Of a stretch of DNA of 64,000 bases, positions 1 to 11,532 are shown one piece after another. Each line of letters starts with the position of its first letter. The first letter of the stretch is position 1. The position numbers were made by a program, and so were the translations under genes. The stretch lies in NCBI GenBank assembly GCA_964007475.1, contig OZ023273.1, forward strand, positions 51,027,525-51,091,524. The letters run 5' to 3'. The notes below the pieces were generated by a model. The model was not told where the DNA came from. It saw only the letters and a list, made by a program, of their open reading frames with translations, and did no database searches. This DNA is from Hybos culiciformis (Eukaryota; Arthropoda; Insecta; Diptera; Hybotidae).

Positions 1-1776
1 CTGTATTTATGATTTTAAAACACACTAACAAAAGATTTTTAGTTGTATTCTTTATAATGGCAACGTGAAAATTGATATAGAAAATTTTTTATTTCGTATG
101 TGGTGTGGTGTTCACTTCAATTTCGCATAAATTGTGAATTTAAGTTTTTATGAAATTTTTGAAAATTACGCATACTTATTTTACACTTTTTCATAATTGT
201 GCTTTATTTATATTTCGCAAATCATAAAAATGTTTAGAACTCATCTATTTAACTTATGCTTTCATGTTGATTAAAAGTACCTACTTATTTTAAAGATAAA
301 TTTTAAACAAATATTTCAATCAATTCATTAATTTTGGAAAAACAAAACCATTATTTTACTTCATTAAAATGTATTTATTTAATTAAAAAATTATTATTTT
401 CTTAACCGATTTTATTTTATTCAGAACTAAGTACTTCTGCTTGGGTCAAATTTTGTGTTAATATTTAACATACTTCGTTTGTTCCGATTCATATTTCTTC
501 CTTGACAATATTATCTAAGAGATAAATAACATAACAATAGAATGACTTATCAAACGTGCTTCTTTAGTTTTGCATCTTTTAGCTGAGTCAAAGCAAATAA
601 TCTTCCTTGAATTATGTAAATATTTACATTGGTATCTAATTCGAATTTTATAATTTTAATTTCTGATCATTATCTAGGAAATAATAAAATTTTATAAAAA
701 TTTAGGTTTTAGGAGCCATAACTAATTTAAATGATTTTTAGTGTTTGAAAAATTAAATTTTAATTAGAGAATAAATTATAACTATAAAACAATTGTTTAA
801 GAATAAACAATTTATTTTAATTATTTTATAAATAAACCAAGTATTTTCTTTCAATAATGGTCAATCAGATAAAAATATTAAACTATCAAATGGCCCAAAA
901 ATAAAAAAATTCTATAATAAATAACATTCAATAAGGCATCTTGAAAACTGCCATTCAAGGATTAAATATTAGCCCTTCTCACCTCCTACAATTCATAAAA
1001 TCGTAAATCAAAATTTTAACATGATACATTGTAGTTTTTGTTAATTTATAATTTAGAATTTAATGGCCAAATATCTAGACTTTCTTATTATTGAAGTTTT
1101 TAATTCACTTCAAAAATAAAACGTTTTATTTTTTTAAGATGCTTATAGATGTTTATTCTTTATTCAACAACAGTTTGAACCTTCGACGAAATGGAAATAA
1201 TTAAAAAAAAACAAAAAAAAAAACGTAATCCTTATCAATGGTTACGAAATAAAATCATTTGTTGAATAAAAGTAAATTGACATTTTATAAAAAAAAAATT
1301 TTGATTTATTAATTTATTGTTTTAAAATTGACGACCAAAAAATAGCTGTCGTTTTTATTTGATAGACAATTGTCTATAATTTCAGTCATGTGAAGCTAAA
1401 CTTTTTTTCGACAATTGTCTATTAAATTCAAAAAAAGTAGGTACATAATTTTTTTTTCTCCGCGCTCACATTTTTTTAAATATTTTATAAATCAAAGTTC
1501 ACTCTATAAATCAGTTGAAATTTTAGGTTTTTATTAAGTTTTATATTATAACCCACACATTTACAATTTGGACTCTTCTTTTCTTGAAGTAAGCTTTACT
1601 TTGTATATATTTTCTCTTAAAGAGAGGAAATAAACTCTTTTTTTGCCATAAAGAAATATAATATACAACAGATGATGATGATTAAATACGCGAAGCAATA
1701 ATTTTCATTGTCCATACAAATTGATCGTGTTTGAAATTGTCGATTGTCACAAAAACGACAAAGTTACATAATTCCA
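1..1776. other. AT-rich stretch, no gene seen
   Basis: No open frame of useful length, no recognisable repeat copy and no RNA-like fold was found. It holds poly-A/T runs and a short repeat of GACAATTGTCTAT near 1365 and 1410. It is probably intergenic or decayed repeat DNA. Confidence 0.5.
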
Positions 1777-1818
1777 CCCCAGGCACCTTCAGACTTACAG
1801 TCTGATGTTCCACTAAGC
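1777..1818 (-). repeat. tRNA-like repeat, piece cut off by hAT insertion
   Basis: Read on the minus strand this is the middle of the window's Tyr-type tRNA-like repeat: part of box A (GCTTAGTG), an anticodon-like arm (GACTGTAAGTC) and GGTGCC. The rest of the copy lies at 2613-2660, beyond the hAT insertion. The box B side is degenerate. Confidence 0.7.
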
Positions 1819-2612
1819 TAGGGTTGCCAGAAGTCCCGGTTTTCCGGGATTGTCCCGGTTTTCATGTCGTTTCGTGAAGTCCCGAAAAAGGTTCTCGGGA
1901 CGCTCAATTGTCCCGGTCTAACATTTTTGACCAAATAAAAATTAATAAATTTATAAAAAATGTGCCACTTTGTTCAGATTATGTTACGCTTTGCTTTCAT
2001 TTTTCTAATTCTCGATCCTACATTACATCAATCCAGCCTATAAAGATATTGCAGGGTAGTATTTGTTTATTTATACATTTTTGTTTTTGTTTATTTAGCT
2101 GCAAGACTTGGCTGGTACCAATTTTTGTTAGTTAGCATCTTTTATTTATAAAATTTGGTTTACTAATTTCATTTTATATATTATTAGATTTATTTTATAC
2201 CTTCAATTTCAAGCATGCCAAAGAGAAAGTGCCAATTTCTAGAAAAATGTACTACAGAATTTCCTTTTATTAAAAAAGGCAAAATTGATACGGAAGCGTT
2301 TGTAGAGATTGCAATTCAAGTTTTAGTATAAGTCATGGTTTATCCGACATTAAAAATCACATTCAAAGTCAGAAACACAAATCTGCAGTTGCTTCGCCAA
2401 GTAAATGAAATGAATATTTATATTTTTTATTCCTAATTTTAGTTATTAATTTTAAGATATTATTTAATTACGTACTTGACCTTGTTACCATTATTACGGT
2501 CCTTTTTTTTTTATATTTATATTAAATAAAATATTTTTTTAATAAATTTTATTAATTTTGTAAAAAAATTCTTTTTGTCCCGATTTGTGGTGGGGAAAGT
2601 CTGGTAACCCTA
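1819..2612. mobile_element. hAT transposon, internal-deletion derivative (794 bp)
   Basis: Ends are TAGGGTTGCCAGA and, inverted at the right, TCTGGTAACCCTA. Flanking copies of ACTAAGC (left CACTAAGC, right AACTAAGC) give a 7-8 base target duplication, as in hAT elements. The target was box A of a tRNA-like repeat. Next to the left end the motif CCCGG recurs about five times within roughly 90 bases, like the subterminal transposase-binding repeats of hAT elements (inference). Inside is only a broken BED-finger fragment, so the copy cannot move on its own. Confidence 0.8.
2215..2403 (+). pseudogene. hAT transposase N-terminal fragment, BED-type zinc finger, frameshifted
   Basis: From the ATG at 2215 the frame reads MPKRKCQF, then EFPFIKKGKIDTEAF, and continues after a one-base loss near 2310 as CNSSFSISHG-like, DIKNHIQSQKHKSA. 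That spacing ending in H and KH is the N-terminal BED zinc finger found in hAT transposases with FPFIKKG-type starts; the first finger cysteine appears replaced by V. The DDE catalytic part and the C-terminal dimerisation region are missing. Without the frameshift correction the frame stops after 38 codons. It is a dead fragment carried by the deletion derivative around it, recognised by family resemblance only. Confidence 0.7.
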
Positions 2613-2660
2613 ACTAAGCCATATTGTCTATAGTATTTAGCTTTCTAAAAAAATACAAAA
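2613..2660 (-). repeat. tRNA-like repeat, second piece after hAT insertion
   Basis: Continues the copy interrupted at 1818: ACTAAGCCATATTGTC is the remaining box A and 5' side, followed by the usual flank that leads into TTTCTAAA. Confidence 0.65.
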
Positions 2661-2879
2661 AATATTTTTGATTTATTTTCCTTTGTAAAGGCACTCTTTT
2701 TTTTGTGTTTATTTTTCAAATTAGTTTTTTGAGTATTCTTATTCTCGTCGTTTTTTGAGTATTATTATTCTTCTTCTTTTTTGAGTATTCTTATTCTCCT
2801 ACAAGAATAAAATAAAAACAAAAAAATGAATGGTTTATTAGAATTTTTTTATTATATTTTAGAAAGCCAAAATCATATG

Positions 2880-3173
2880 GACTATATGGTTTAGTGGGTA
2901 GAACATCAGACTATGAGAGTGAAGGTGTCAGGTTCGATTCCCAAAGAAGAATACATTCTTTTTTTACATTTTTTAATTTTTTTGAACATAATAATAGGTT
3001 TAAGAAACAAAAATTTTTTTATTGGTAGGAGGATATTTAATTTTTTGGCTTGTAATATTGAGCCCTATATATACATATATTTGGAATTACAAGACCTTGT
3101 CATTGGGAATCGAACCAGGCACCTTCAGACTTACGGTCTGATGTTCTAGCCACTAAGCGATATTGTCCATATG
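2880..3173. repeat. inverted pair of tRNA-like repeats (Tyr type)
   Basis: Plus strand copy at 2880-2942 has box A TGGTTTAGTGG (2887-2897) and box B GGTTCGATTCC (2931-2941). A minus strand copy at 3100-3173 has box B at 3106-3116 and box A at 3150-3160. Both resemble internal RNA polymerase III promoters. About 160 bases of AT-rich DNA with alternating TATATA lie between them. The acceptor and T stems do not pair well, so these are tRNA-derived repeats rather than tRNA genes. Confidence 0.75.
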
Positions 3174-3306
3174 ATTTTGGGTTTCTTAAATATAATAAAA
3201 AAATAAGTATTCTTATTCTTATTTTTCTGAGAAAAATGATGACGATTCTGAAAAAAATTCGATTCGACCAAAAATCATCAAACGCGGCTAAAGAAGTATA
3301 AACTTC
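3174..3306 (-). repeat. end of tRNA-like foldback element, palindromic tip
   Basis: Minus strand flank of the tRNA-like copy: a TTTCTGAGAAAA block, then CCAAAAATCATC, AACGCGGCTAAA and the tip GAAGTATAAACTTC (3293-3306). The same end recurs at 12849, 18351, 18609, 35647, 46489, 51901 and 53489. Confidence 0.7.
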
Positions 3307-4260
3307 AAAAAAATTCTAATTTTTGCACTATTTATTTATTTTATCCACTATACTCACATTAACACAAATATAATTATAAATACTTATATTATAAATTTTT
3401 TTGGAATCCTCGTTATTCAGCAGATGTTCTGAAGGAGTGGTTTTCTACTGATGAACTGGTTTTCTTCTGATGGACTAGAATGAAATGTTTCTTAACTAAT
3501 CGTCTCTAAAATGGTTTAATAACTTCCAAATGGTTTTCTGCTCTCTTTTTATTGAAATTTATATCTTGTTTTGAATTTAATTCAAAATATTTTCTTCAAT
3601 ACTGACTCAAAATTTAAATTTTTTTTTTTTTTTATGGAAATTTTCTTTAACAATTTTTTTGGATTAAAAATTATTCAAAATTTATTCTTTTTTTCTAGAT
3701 AGGTATGTAATTAAAATTAAAATTACAATATTATTATTTTGTCAGTTTGATTTCTTCCATAAAATTTCAATATGTATTCAAAAATATTTTTTTTTGTTTT
3801 TTATTTATTATTTAGAGCTTTATTTCTGACACCAATGTTAGCTGTATGAATACTAAAACTTTATTTTCTATAAAATTATTATAATGCTTAAAAATAAATT
3901 AAAACTAAGTACAAATTTGGTTGAATATGATGAGTATGGAATTTTGATATGTGGGAAAGAAGAGATAAGCTTCTTTACATTTGAAATTGAATATTCGTGA
4001 AATATGAGTTTTATTATAATATTAGATTATAATACAAAATTGTATTATTCATTATAGTATTAGATAAACGTATCTAATACTTGTTTTATATTTTAGGTAT
4101 TTAATCGGGACCTATTTAATGGGGACCATAACATTAGCTTAATATTTTTAATTTCATGCATTTTTTTTCGAAATAAATTAATTTTAAAAATTTATAACAT
4201 TATTCTTCTATTATTATTATATTCCTAGAATTTCATAATTTTTCAGAATTTTATTTTTGT
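3307..4260. other. AT-rich stretch, no gene seen
   Basis: No gene or clear repeat. Around 3430-3540 a GGTTTTCTNCTGATG-like phrase recurs about three times, which suggests decayed tandem repeats. Confidence 0.4.
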
Positions 4261-4261
4261 A

Positions 4262-4378
4262 AATGAAGATTTTTTTTGAATGTGTGTGTAAAATTTGTAT
4301 AAAATTTTTTCACGTGGGTATAAAATGAAAAAATTTTATACAAATTTTACACACACATTCAAAAAAAATCTTCATTTT
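4262..4378. repeat. near-perfect palindrome, ~52-base arms
   Basis: The left arm starts AAATGAAGATTTTTTTTGAA and its inverted copy ends TTCAAAAAAAATCTTCATTT. A spacer of about 13 bases (CGTGGGTATAAAA) separates them. Arms agree almost base for base, so the foldback is young or maintained. Confidence 0.8.
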
Positions 4379-4417
4379 AATCTTCGAAAATAGCCTGTGT
4401 AAATGAGGGGTAACCTG

Positions 4418-4841
4418 CCATTTACACAGGATGTTTTCGAAGATTAAAATTATGATTTTTTTTTGAATGTGTTTTCGTAAAAATCTCCGAAATAATTTTC
4501 ACAGTCCAGATTAAAATCTAGATTTTTGTTTGGATTAAAATATTTTTCTTAATAAAATTATTTAAGTTTTGATTTTAATTTTAAATTTATAAATCAGAAA
4601 AATAAAATAAAGCAAAAATATTTTTTTTTCATTTTCAGTTTTTCATTTATTTATTTTTTTATCTTTGATATTTCGATTTTAAAAAAAAATATTTTTCCAT
4701 TTTTTTTGACAGAAAATAATTAATATTTTAGCAAGATTTTTAGTCCAGACTAAAATCAAGATTTTTTCGTTTTATACAAATTTTACACACACAGTCAAAA
4801 AAAATCTTGATTTTAATCTTCGAAAACATCCTGTGTAAATG
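4418..4841. mobile_element. MITE-like foldback with 34-base inverted ends
   Basis: The left end CCATTTACACAGGATG at 4418 is matched, inverted, at 4826-4841, and pairing continues through TTTTCGAAGATTAAAAT. A partial inverted copy also adjoins it at 4375-4405, so at least two copies have accumulated here. No coding sequence and no clear target duplication were seen, so the superfamily is unknown. Confidence 0.6.
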
Positions 4842-4861
4842 GTAAGTTATATCAATAAAAT

Positions 4862-5620
4862 AATCTAATATATAAAGCAGAAGTTGTCCCTTTGTCTGTT
4901 TGTCTGTTCCGAGTAGGCTCCTAAACCGCTCAACCGATCGTTTTGACACTTGCACCATGTCTTTGTCTTAGGTCGGGGGCGTTATAGGCTCTTTTAAAAT
5001 TTGATTTGCCTCCTACCCAGGGCCCTCCACGAGGGCGGACTTCAAAAGTTCGTCCGATTTCATTCAAATTTGGTACGTAAATAGAGAAACTGATTACACA
5101 CAAATTGCGTAACAAAAAATTTGTTGACCTCCTCCCCAGAGACCTCCTACCCAGAGACCTCCCTTGGAGCGGACTTCAAAAGTTCGTCCGATTTCATTCA
5201 AATTTCTTATATAAAAAGAACACTGATTATACACAAATTTCGTAACAAAAAATTTGTTGACCTACTACCCAGGGACCTCCCATGGAGACGGACTTCAAAA
5301 ATTCGTTCGATTTGATTCAAATTGGGTTCGTAAGAAGAGGAAATAATTACACACAAATTTCCTAAAAAAAAATTTGTTGACTTCAAAAGTTTGTGGATTT
5401 CATGCAAATTTGGTACATAAAAATGATTAAACACACAAATTTCTCTTTTTAGGGGGCCTCTTCGAATATATAGAAATCAATTTCTTTATTACGAATAACT
5501 ACAAAATATTAAAAACTAAACCACTCAACCGATCGTTTCGAAATTTAAACCGTCTCATTGTGTCGGGGTCGTTATAGGCTTTTTTAAAATTTGAATCGAA
5601 CGCTTCTCAGAAACCTCTCC
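4862..5620 (+). repeat. Helitron-like end followed by ~125-base tandem repeat
   Basis: TCTAATATATAAAGCAGAAG, then GTCTGTTTGTCTGTTCCGAG and CTCAACCGATCG, resembles the 5' part of many insect non-autonomous Helitrons (starts TC, then TATATAAA, then a GTCTGTTTGTC phrase). It is followed by three to four units beginning AAATTTGTTGACCTCC (5119, 5249, 5371), each containing GGACTTCAAAAGTTCGTCCG, itself palindromic. A CTCAACCGATCG phrase returns at 5524. I did not find a 3' CTRR hairpin end. Confidence 0.4.
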
Positions 5621-5644
5621 CGGGATTCCGATTTCATTAAAATT

Positions 5645-5975
5645 TGGTTCATAAAAAGACGAAAGGGTTAAAAACGAAAGGGTTAAAAAGGACGCAGATT
5701 CGAATCCCGAAGACGACATAAGAAAAATTCAATAAAAAGAATTTAGGAAAAAAAAATAATAATAAAAAAAATTCAAAAAAAAAAAATTCAAAACAAAAAA
5801 TTCAAAAAAAAAAAAATCCAAAAAAAAAAAAAAGAAAAAAAAAATAAGTAAATTCAAAAATTTTTTTTAATTTCTTCTTATTTAATTTTTCTTATGCTGT
5901 TTTCGGGATTCGAACCTGCGTCCTTAACATTGTAATCCGCCAACACTACCACTGAGCCACGGTATTAAAATTTAA
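5645..5975. repeat. inverted pair of tRNA-like repeats (second type)
   Basis: The left member (5690-5725) keeps GATTCGAATCCC and GACGACATAAG. The right, minus strand member (5893-5970) is fuller: box A TGGCTCAGTGG, a GGATTACAATG arm, box B GGTTCGAATCCC. In this family the first seven and last seven bases can pair at six of seven positions, like an acceptor stem. A and AT runs fill the middle. Confidence 0.7.
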
Positions 5976-6245
5976 AAAATGTTTACGTCTTTTTGGTGTA
6001 AATTTAAATTACAACCTTTTTGCGTAATTTTCGTTTAATATTACGAATTTATGTTCAAATTTTCTCTATTTGGCATCAATTTCGGGTAAACTTTGATGTA
6101 AAATTATTCTTTTCTAGAGTAATTTTTTGTTACACCAAAATGCGCAAATATTTTGTGTTACACATGCAGAGTAAATTTACCACGATTATCGATGGTAAAA
6201 AATTGCAATCGATAATCGTGGTAATTTCACATCAAAAACTTTCTA
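5976..6245. repeat. palindrome block, copy 1
   Basis: Contains TACCACGATTATCGATGG facing CCATCGATAATCGTGG (about 6178-6226), preceded by GGTGTAAATTTAAATTACAA. The whole block reappears in the same orientation at 7435-7735, so the tRNA-like pair plus this block has been duplicated. Confidence 0.7.
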
Positions 6246-6479
6246 GATTTAATATTATGTTATAAGCATGTAATATTTCAATAATATGTTTTTAACATAT
6301 TTTCAATAGTTTAATAGTACACACACTCTAGAAAATCGATAGTTTTGGTCGTAATTTTACGTCGATTATCATGGTAATTTTTGATGTAATATTACCCTCG
6401 TTATTTAAGATTCAACTGATAAAGGCGTAAAAAAAATAAAAATCACAAAAAATAGTAAAATTGTACAAGTTGTGTATTT

Positions 6480-6975
6480 TTTACATTAATAATAAGGGTA
6501 AATTTATTTGTTTTTGTTTAAAAATTTACTCTTTTTGTATAAATTTACCCTTGTTGGCTTAAAAATATGCACTGCTTGGTTTAAACTTAAAATTTTTGAC
6601 TTAAAAATAACACTCCTTGGTTTAATTATCTAAACTCCCTGTTGTTAACTTACATCCTGTGGCTTAATAATATGTGCTCTGATATAAATTTACATTTACA
6701 TACATGGTTTAAAAATATACACGCCGTTTTGTAAGCATACGCTTTGTTGCTTAACATTGTACACTCTTGGTCTAAATTTACACCTGTGGTTTAATAATGA
6801 AAACTCTCTGGTGTAAACTTAAACTCTGTGGTTTAATACTGTTGTACTCTATGCTGTAAACTTACATTCTATGGTTTAATGTATAGACCCTCCAGTGTAA
6901 ACTTAAACTCTGTAGTTTAATGTGTACACTCCAGATGTAAATTTAAACTCTGGGATTTAAAAAAACACATCAGAG
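6480..6975. repeat. degenerate tandem repeat, GTGTAAACTTAAACTCTG / GGTTTAAT
   Basis: About ten worn units alternate a TGTAAACTTAAACTCTG-like and a GGTTTAATAATGTACACTC-like phrase, with a period of roughly 30-40 bases. Units at 6780-6960 are the clearest. No frame stays open through it. Confidence 0.6.
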
Positions 6976-7071
6976 TTGTAAGTTGTAAGCATATTAGAAA
7001 TCGACAACACACCACACAGAAAATGTGTATACCAAATTTATATTTTCTATTTTATATGGTTTTTAAATTTC

Positions 7072-7437
7072 AATACCGTGGCCTAGTGGTAGTGTTGGCT
7101 GATTGCAATGCTAAGGACGCAGGTTCGAATCCCGGACCCGCATAAGAAAAATTCAATAAGAAGAAATTGGAAAAAAAAATAATATTAAAAAAAATTAAAA
7201 AAAAAAAAAAATTCAAAAAAAAATAAAAATTCAAAAAAAATAAAAATTCAAAAAAAATAAAAATTCAAAAAAAAAAAAAATGCAAAAACAAAATTATAAT
7301 AAAAAAATTCAAAAAAAGAAAAAAAAAAAAGAAATCCAAAAAATTTTTTATTTAATTTTTCTTATGCCGTGTTCGGGATTCGAACCTGCGTCCTTAACAT
7401 TGTAATCCGCCAACGCCACCACTCAGCCACGGTATTA
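7072..7437. repeat. inverted pair of tRNA-like repeats (second type), complete
   Basis: Plus strand copy 7076-7142: TACCGTGGCCTAGTGG, GATTGCAATG, GGTTCGAATCCCG, CCGCATAAG. Minus strand copy 7362-7435 mirrors it. The middle is made of repeated AAAAATTCAAAAAAAA. Each half carries a good A box and B box, so transcription by RNA polymerase III from both ends would converge (inference). Confidence 0.75.
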
Positions 7438-7735
7438 AAATTTAAAATTTTTTACGTCTTTTTGGTGTAAATTTAAATTACAACCTTTCGGCGTAATTTT
7501 TTGTTTAATATTACGATTTTATGTTGAAATTTTCTCTATTGGAAGTAATTTTGCGTTAATTTCGCGTAAACTTTGATGTAAAATTATTCTTTTCTAGAGT
7601 AATTTTACGTTACACCAAAATGCGTAAATATTTTGTGTTACACATGCAGAGTAAATTTACCACGATTATCGATGGTAATAAATTGCCATCGATAATCGTG
7701 GTAATTTTACATCAAAAACTTTCTAGAGTGCAGTT
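7438..7735. repeat. palindrome block, copy 2
   Basis: Direct repeat of 5976-6245, with the CACGATTATCGATGG / CCATCGATAATCGTG foldback at about 7658-7706. Confidence 0.7.
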
Positions 7736-7739
7736 TATT

Positions 7740-8728
7740 TACGTGAATGATTAGAATAGTTATGTATAATATACATTATCAGGGGGTTATCAATATTATG
7801 TTTCAAGTATAAGCTTCAATCTAAAAGCTTACTTAATCATGTTCCTGCTCTATAAAAATTAAGTAGTACAAAAATTTTTTTTATGATTTTCTGTAAGTAG
7901 ACACACTGAGCTTTGTTAAGATTTATAACTTTGGTTGTTATAATATCAACTATAGCTAGTACGTATAAGCATTGTTTATATTTATAAATGTGTTCTGCTA
8001 TAGTTGTGCACTAAGCTTTGTACACCCAAAAAAAATTTTAGGTTAAATTGCTATCGATCCAAAAAAAATTTTTAGGCAAAATTTTTGGGTTGATTTTTTG
8101 GTAACCAAGAAATTTACCACATAACTGTCTTTAACCAAAATATTTACCAAAATATTTCAAAATATGCTTAAAATTTCTAAAAATATTTTTATTTACCCAA
8201 AAATTCACCAAAATTTAACTAATACACGGTTTACAACAACCACAAGTTTAACCAAAAATATTTGCAGATTTTATGTTAAGCTTTTTGGTAAACTGAAAAA
8301 TTACCAAATAGTTCATTTTAACCGAAATAAGTATCAAAACTTTTACTAAAATATATATATATATATTTTTTTTTTTTTGTTCTTTTTGAGTACCTAATAT
8401 TTCAATAAAATTTCACCAAAATACTCTTTGTTACCAAGTGATAACAAAAAAATTAGCAATACTAAGGTTGCCTGACTGATCCAACTATAAAATTTGTTTT
8501 CTCGGGGATTTTTTCTTATCTTGGACCTTTTTTCATTGCCATAATAAAAACAGTTTAAACCTAAATGCGAGAAAGCACATAGAACTCCCGTTCTTGCGAT
8601 CTAGCCTAACCTTACCTAAAATTTCACCAAATTCATGGTGATTTTATGGTCCTTTTTCGGTTACACCAGAGAATTTATATTTTTTTCTATTTTAACCACA
8701 TACATAATTTTAATACTATAGCTCAGTG
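7740..8728. repeat. ACCAAAA-rich repeat, then tRNA-like flank
   Basis: Between 8020 and 8700 the words TTACCAAAATATTT, AACCAAAAAT and GGTTGATTTT recur many times in both orientations. The same words return at 11690-11790 beyond the hAT element, so the two parts were probably one foldback. At 8717-8728 TATAGCTCAGTG is the start of a tRNA-like box A. Confidence 0.5.
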
Positions 8729-9589
8729 CAGGGCCGTATTTATGGGTGGAGTGAGGGAGCAACCAATCCAGGCGGCAGAATTATACTGAAAAAAGGCGCC
8801 TCTTCTCCCAAATTTAATTTGTGTCGAGATATTTTTTCTAATAAAACTATCATACTAAACCTCGGAAGAATAAGATATATGGAAGTGCGATAAAAAAAAT
8901 TTGTATGGAAAAACAAAAAAATATGCGTTCCCTATAATATGTCAAACTAATTTTTAAGAAAAAAAGTGCCGACAGAAGCATTTTTTAAATTGGAAAATTT
9001 AATGTTAAAAAACCTCTAATTTCCTAAAACTTTCCATTAAATTTATTTAAAATTTAATAAATTTTTTAATTTTATTAAGTTGACTTTGTATTTTCCTCAT
9101 TTATCGATAAAAAAACATTTTGAAGTTAGGATAAAAAGTGAAACTTTAGAGCAAAATATCTTCTTGAAATTTAAAAAATATTCGGAAAAAATTTAATAAA
9201 AGAAATATATTGAATTAACTTAAATTTTGGAACTTATATGGCTACGTAAATTTCTATATTAAATTCAAAAATTGAATTTTAATTGAAAAAAATACCAATT
9301 TTAAAAAAGTTTGTTTATTTTTTCGATTCGCCCTTACATAAGAAAGAGGTAATATTTAAAAATGTAATCTCGATAATAATAATTTTTTTATTTTTGTCCT
9401 TAATGCTCTTGTGCTTCTCTAGAAAATTTTACTGATTAGAAATTATACTGATAAAAAGCTCCTGAAACAATTATTGGCTTAACAATAATAATTTTATCAT
9501 CTTTATTGTTTACGTGAATGTAAAGCCGTATGCAACTAAAATAGTAATTTTCTTTGTAAAACATAATATCGTGCCCCTCGACTTAAGTA

Positions 9590-10640
9590 ATTTTAAACCG
9601 GATGATTTAAGATCAGCTAATTCCTAAGATATTAAAAAAAAATTAGTAATTTTCCAAAAAAAATTATTCATTTTCTTTTTTGCAAAAAAAAAAATCGAAT
9701 AATTTTTTTTTAGAAAAATTACTAATTTTTTTTTTTATTATTTTAGGAACTAATGGTCTTCTTAAATTTTATTTAATTTTATTTTTAATTATTAAAAAAA
9801 ATAATAATAATTTTATAATTTTTTTTTTTTATAATTAAAAATAAAATTAAATAATAATTATATAATTATAATTTATATTTACAATAAATAATCTCCTTGT
9901 TGCTGCCATTTTCCTCGTTTGTTGATAAAAGAAAAAAAAATTCTTACTTGACATTTGACAATTGACAGCAAACTTTATAATTACAACAAAGATATTTTCA
10001 GGGTTACCATTGTTCTATTTTTATTCATTTTGTTTTTTTGAATAAAAATAAGTAAAATTTTTGAAGTGTGGTTTAAATTTTTGTACTAAAATCCAACCAC
10101 ACTCGTTTAAAAATTTAGTAGTAGAGGTTCGAAGATCCTTTAAAAATAGTAGATTGAAACACATGTTAAAGAAAATTCATCGACTGATCGACTGGCCGCT
10201 TTTTAGAAAAAAAAAAAAAAAATAGCCGCGTATTTTTTTATTGGTTCTTTTTTTTTTTTTTTGTTTGCTCAGATGGAAAATATAGATTAGCTCAGAGGGA
10301 AAATATAAATTTTTAGCATTATAAACTAAGCTTTGTTTGACATTGATATGATGCATGGGAGAGGTATACATTTGCAATTTTTTTTTTTTTTTTTTGTATT
10401 TGTCTGTGTTGAAATATTGTGAGTGTGAGTGATATTATTTTTGTTTATAGTATTACGCAGTTCAAAATGAATAATGTAAATACAATATAGAGCAATGTAA
10501 ATACAATTTACATCACAGGGAAATGTAAATACAATTTACATTCCTCTATAATTGCATGTGTATTGATGCATGTAATGTACCATTTACCGAGCTAAATTTG
10601 CGAATGTAAATACAACTTACCGAAGCCATGCGCATTAAAA
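9590..10640 (+). repeat. 1.4-kb dispersed repeat, copy 1 (5' truncated)
   Basis: Same sequence as copies at 21587, 36411, 37893 and 39411, starting at TTAAACCGGATGATTTAAG and ending CATGCGCATTAAAA. It lacks the large 5' palindrome of the other copies. It includes an A/T foldback at 9630-9735 and ATGTAAATACAATTTACAT units at 10480-10545. Confidence 0.85.
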
Positions 10641-11204
10641 TCTATTATCTGCATGGGTTGTACTAAACTTATCTTTATATAATGCGCATATCTACATATA
10701 ATCTCTATTTTGATAATTTCCGCTTTTCCTATACATAAATATATATTTCAGTATCTCAAATTATTTCAATGTGTTAAATTATATTTTATTAAACAAAATT
10801 CAATTTTATAATTTTTATAAGACTCCGCATTTCACTAAAATTGGAGAAATAGAATATTGGTATCGTCACTGTGAAGTGTTTTACTGGCTTTTTATTGGTG
10901 AAAATTCAAATTTAGACGTTTCTTTAAAGAAAATTTAAATTTATTCACATAGTAAACTTTGGCTTTCCAAAATATAGGAAAAACCAAATATGTATTCACA
11001 ATTTTGTTATTTTGATTTTGGTTTTTGTTTATAACAGAAATATTCAGAGCAATCATATAGTTTTTGTGTTTTTATAGTTGTTTGTATTGTTATTAATTAG
11101 TAGGTATTTTTAATATCAGTTAATTTAATTGTGTTAATTTGTATAGAACTATTTAATTTGATTTCCACTTGAGAAATATTTATTTTAACTAACTTTACCT
11201 GTAT

Positions 11205-11391
11205 CAGTGGCTTCTGGAGAACGCAGTTTCTCCGAACTAAAAATAAATAAAAATTATTTAAGATCATCAATGGGACAAGAAAGATTAGTGGGTTTATCAT
11301 TGATGTCCATTGAAAGCACCATCGCTGAATCTTTGGATTATGAGGCTCTAATAAAAGATTTTGCAGAAATTAAGGTCCGAAGGGTGCACTA
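11205..11391 (+). pseudogene. hAT transposase C-terminal dimerisation domain fragment
   Basis: The frame reads VASGERSFSELKINKNYL, then RSSMGQERLVGLSLMSIE, then LDYEALIKDFAEIKVRRVH and a stop. This is the conserved hATC dimerisation segment of the hAT transposases related to ZMYM1-type proteins (ERSFS.LK..KNYLRS.M.QERL). The frame is intact from the GERSF motif to the stop. Upstream catalytic sequence is missing or unreadable, partly because of the repeat inserted at 9590-10640. It lies about 140 bases from the element's right end, as expected. Confidence 0.85.
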
Positions 11392-11532
11392 ACTAATTAA
11401 ATTTTTATTTTATTTACATAACTATTATCTGAAAATATATAAATGAAATTGCATAGTTTATGTTTTATATTTCTTTTTGATTTTTACAACAGGCGCCTTT
11501 TCAAGAAGTTTGCTCCAGGCGACAAAATACTG

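Larger units (their letters stand above)
8729..11532 (+). mobile_element. hAT transposon relic (2.8 kb) with nested repeat
   Basis: An exact 8-base duplication, GCTCAGTG, lies at 8721-8728 and 11533-11540. The left end CAGGGCCGTATTTATGG is matched at the right, inverted, by CAGTATTTTGTCGCC with a short gap. GGCGCC-containing subterminal sequence is present on both sides. The 3' part still encodes the hAT dimerisation domain. An unrelated 1.05-kb repeat copy sits inside at 9590-10640, and the rest of the transposase is not readable. Confidence 0.8.

Noticed and set aside
4740..5434. Frames in the Helitron-like minisatellite
   Set aside because: Tandem repeat frames without conserved motifs; no Rep or helicase sequence is present.
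10177..10377. 66-codon minus strand frame in the 1.4-kb repeat
   Set aside because: Poly-K/F content from A/T runs, and the frame is not kept in the other four copies.
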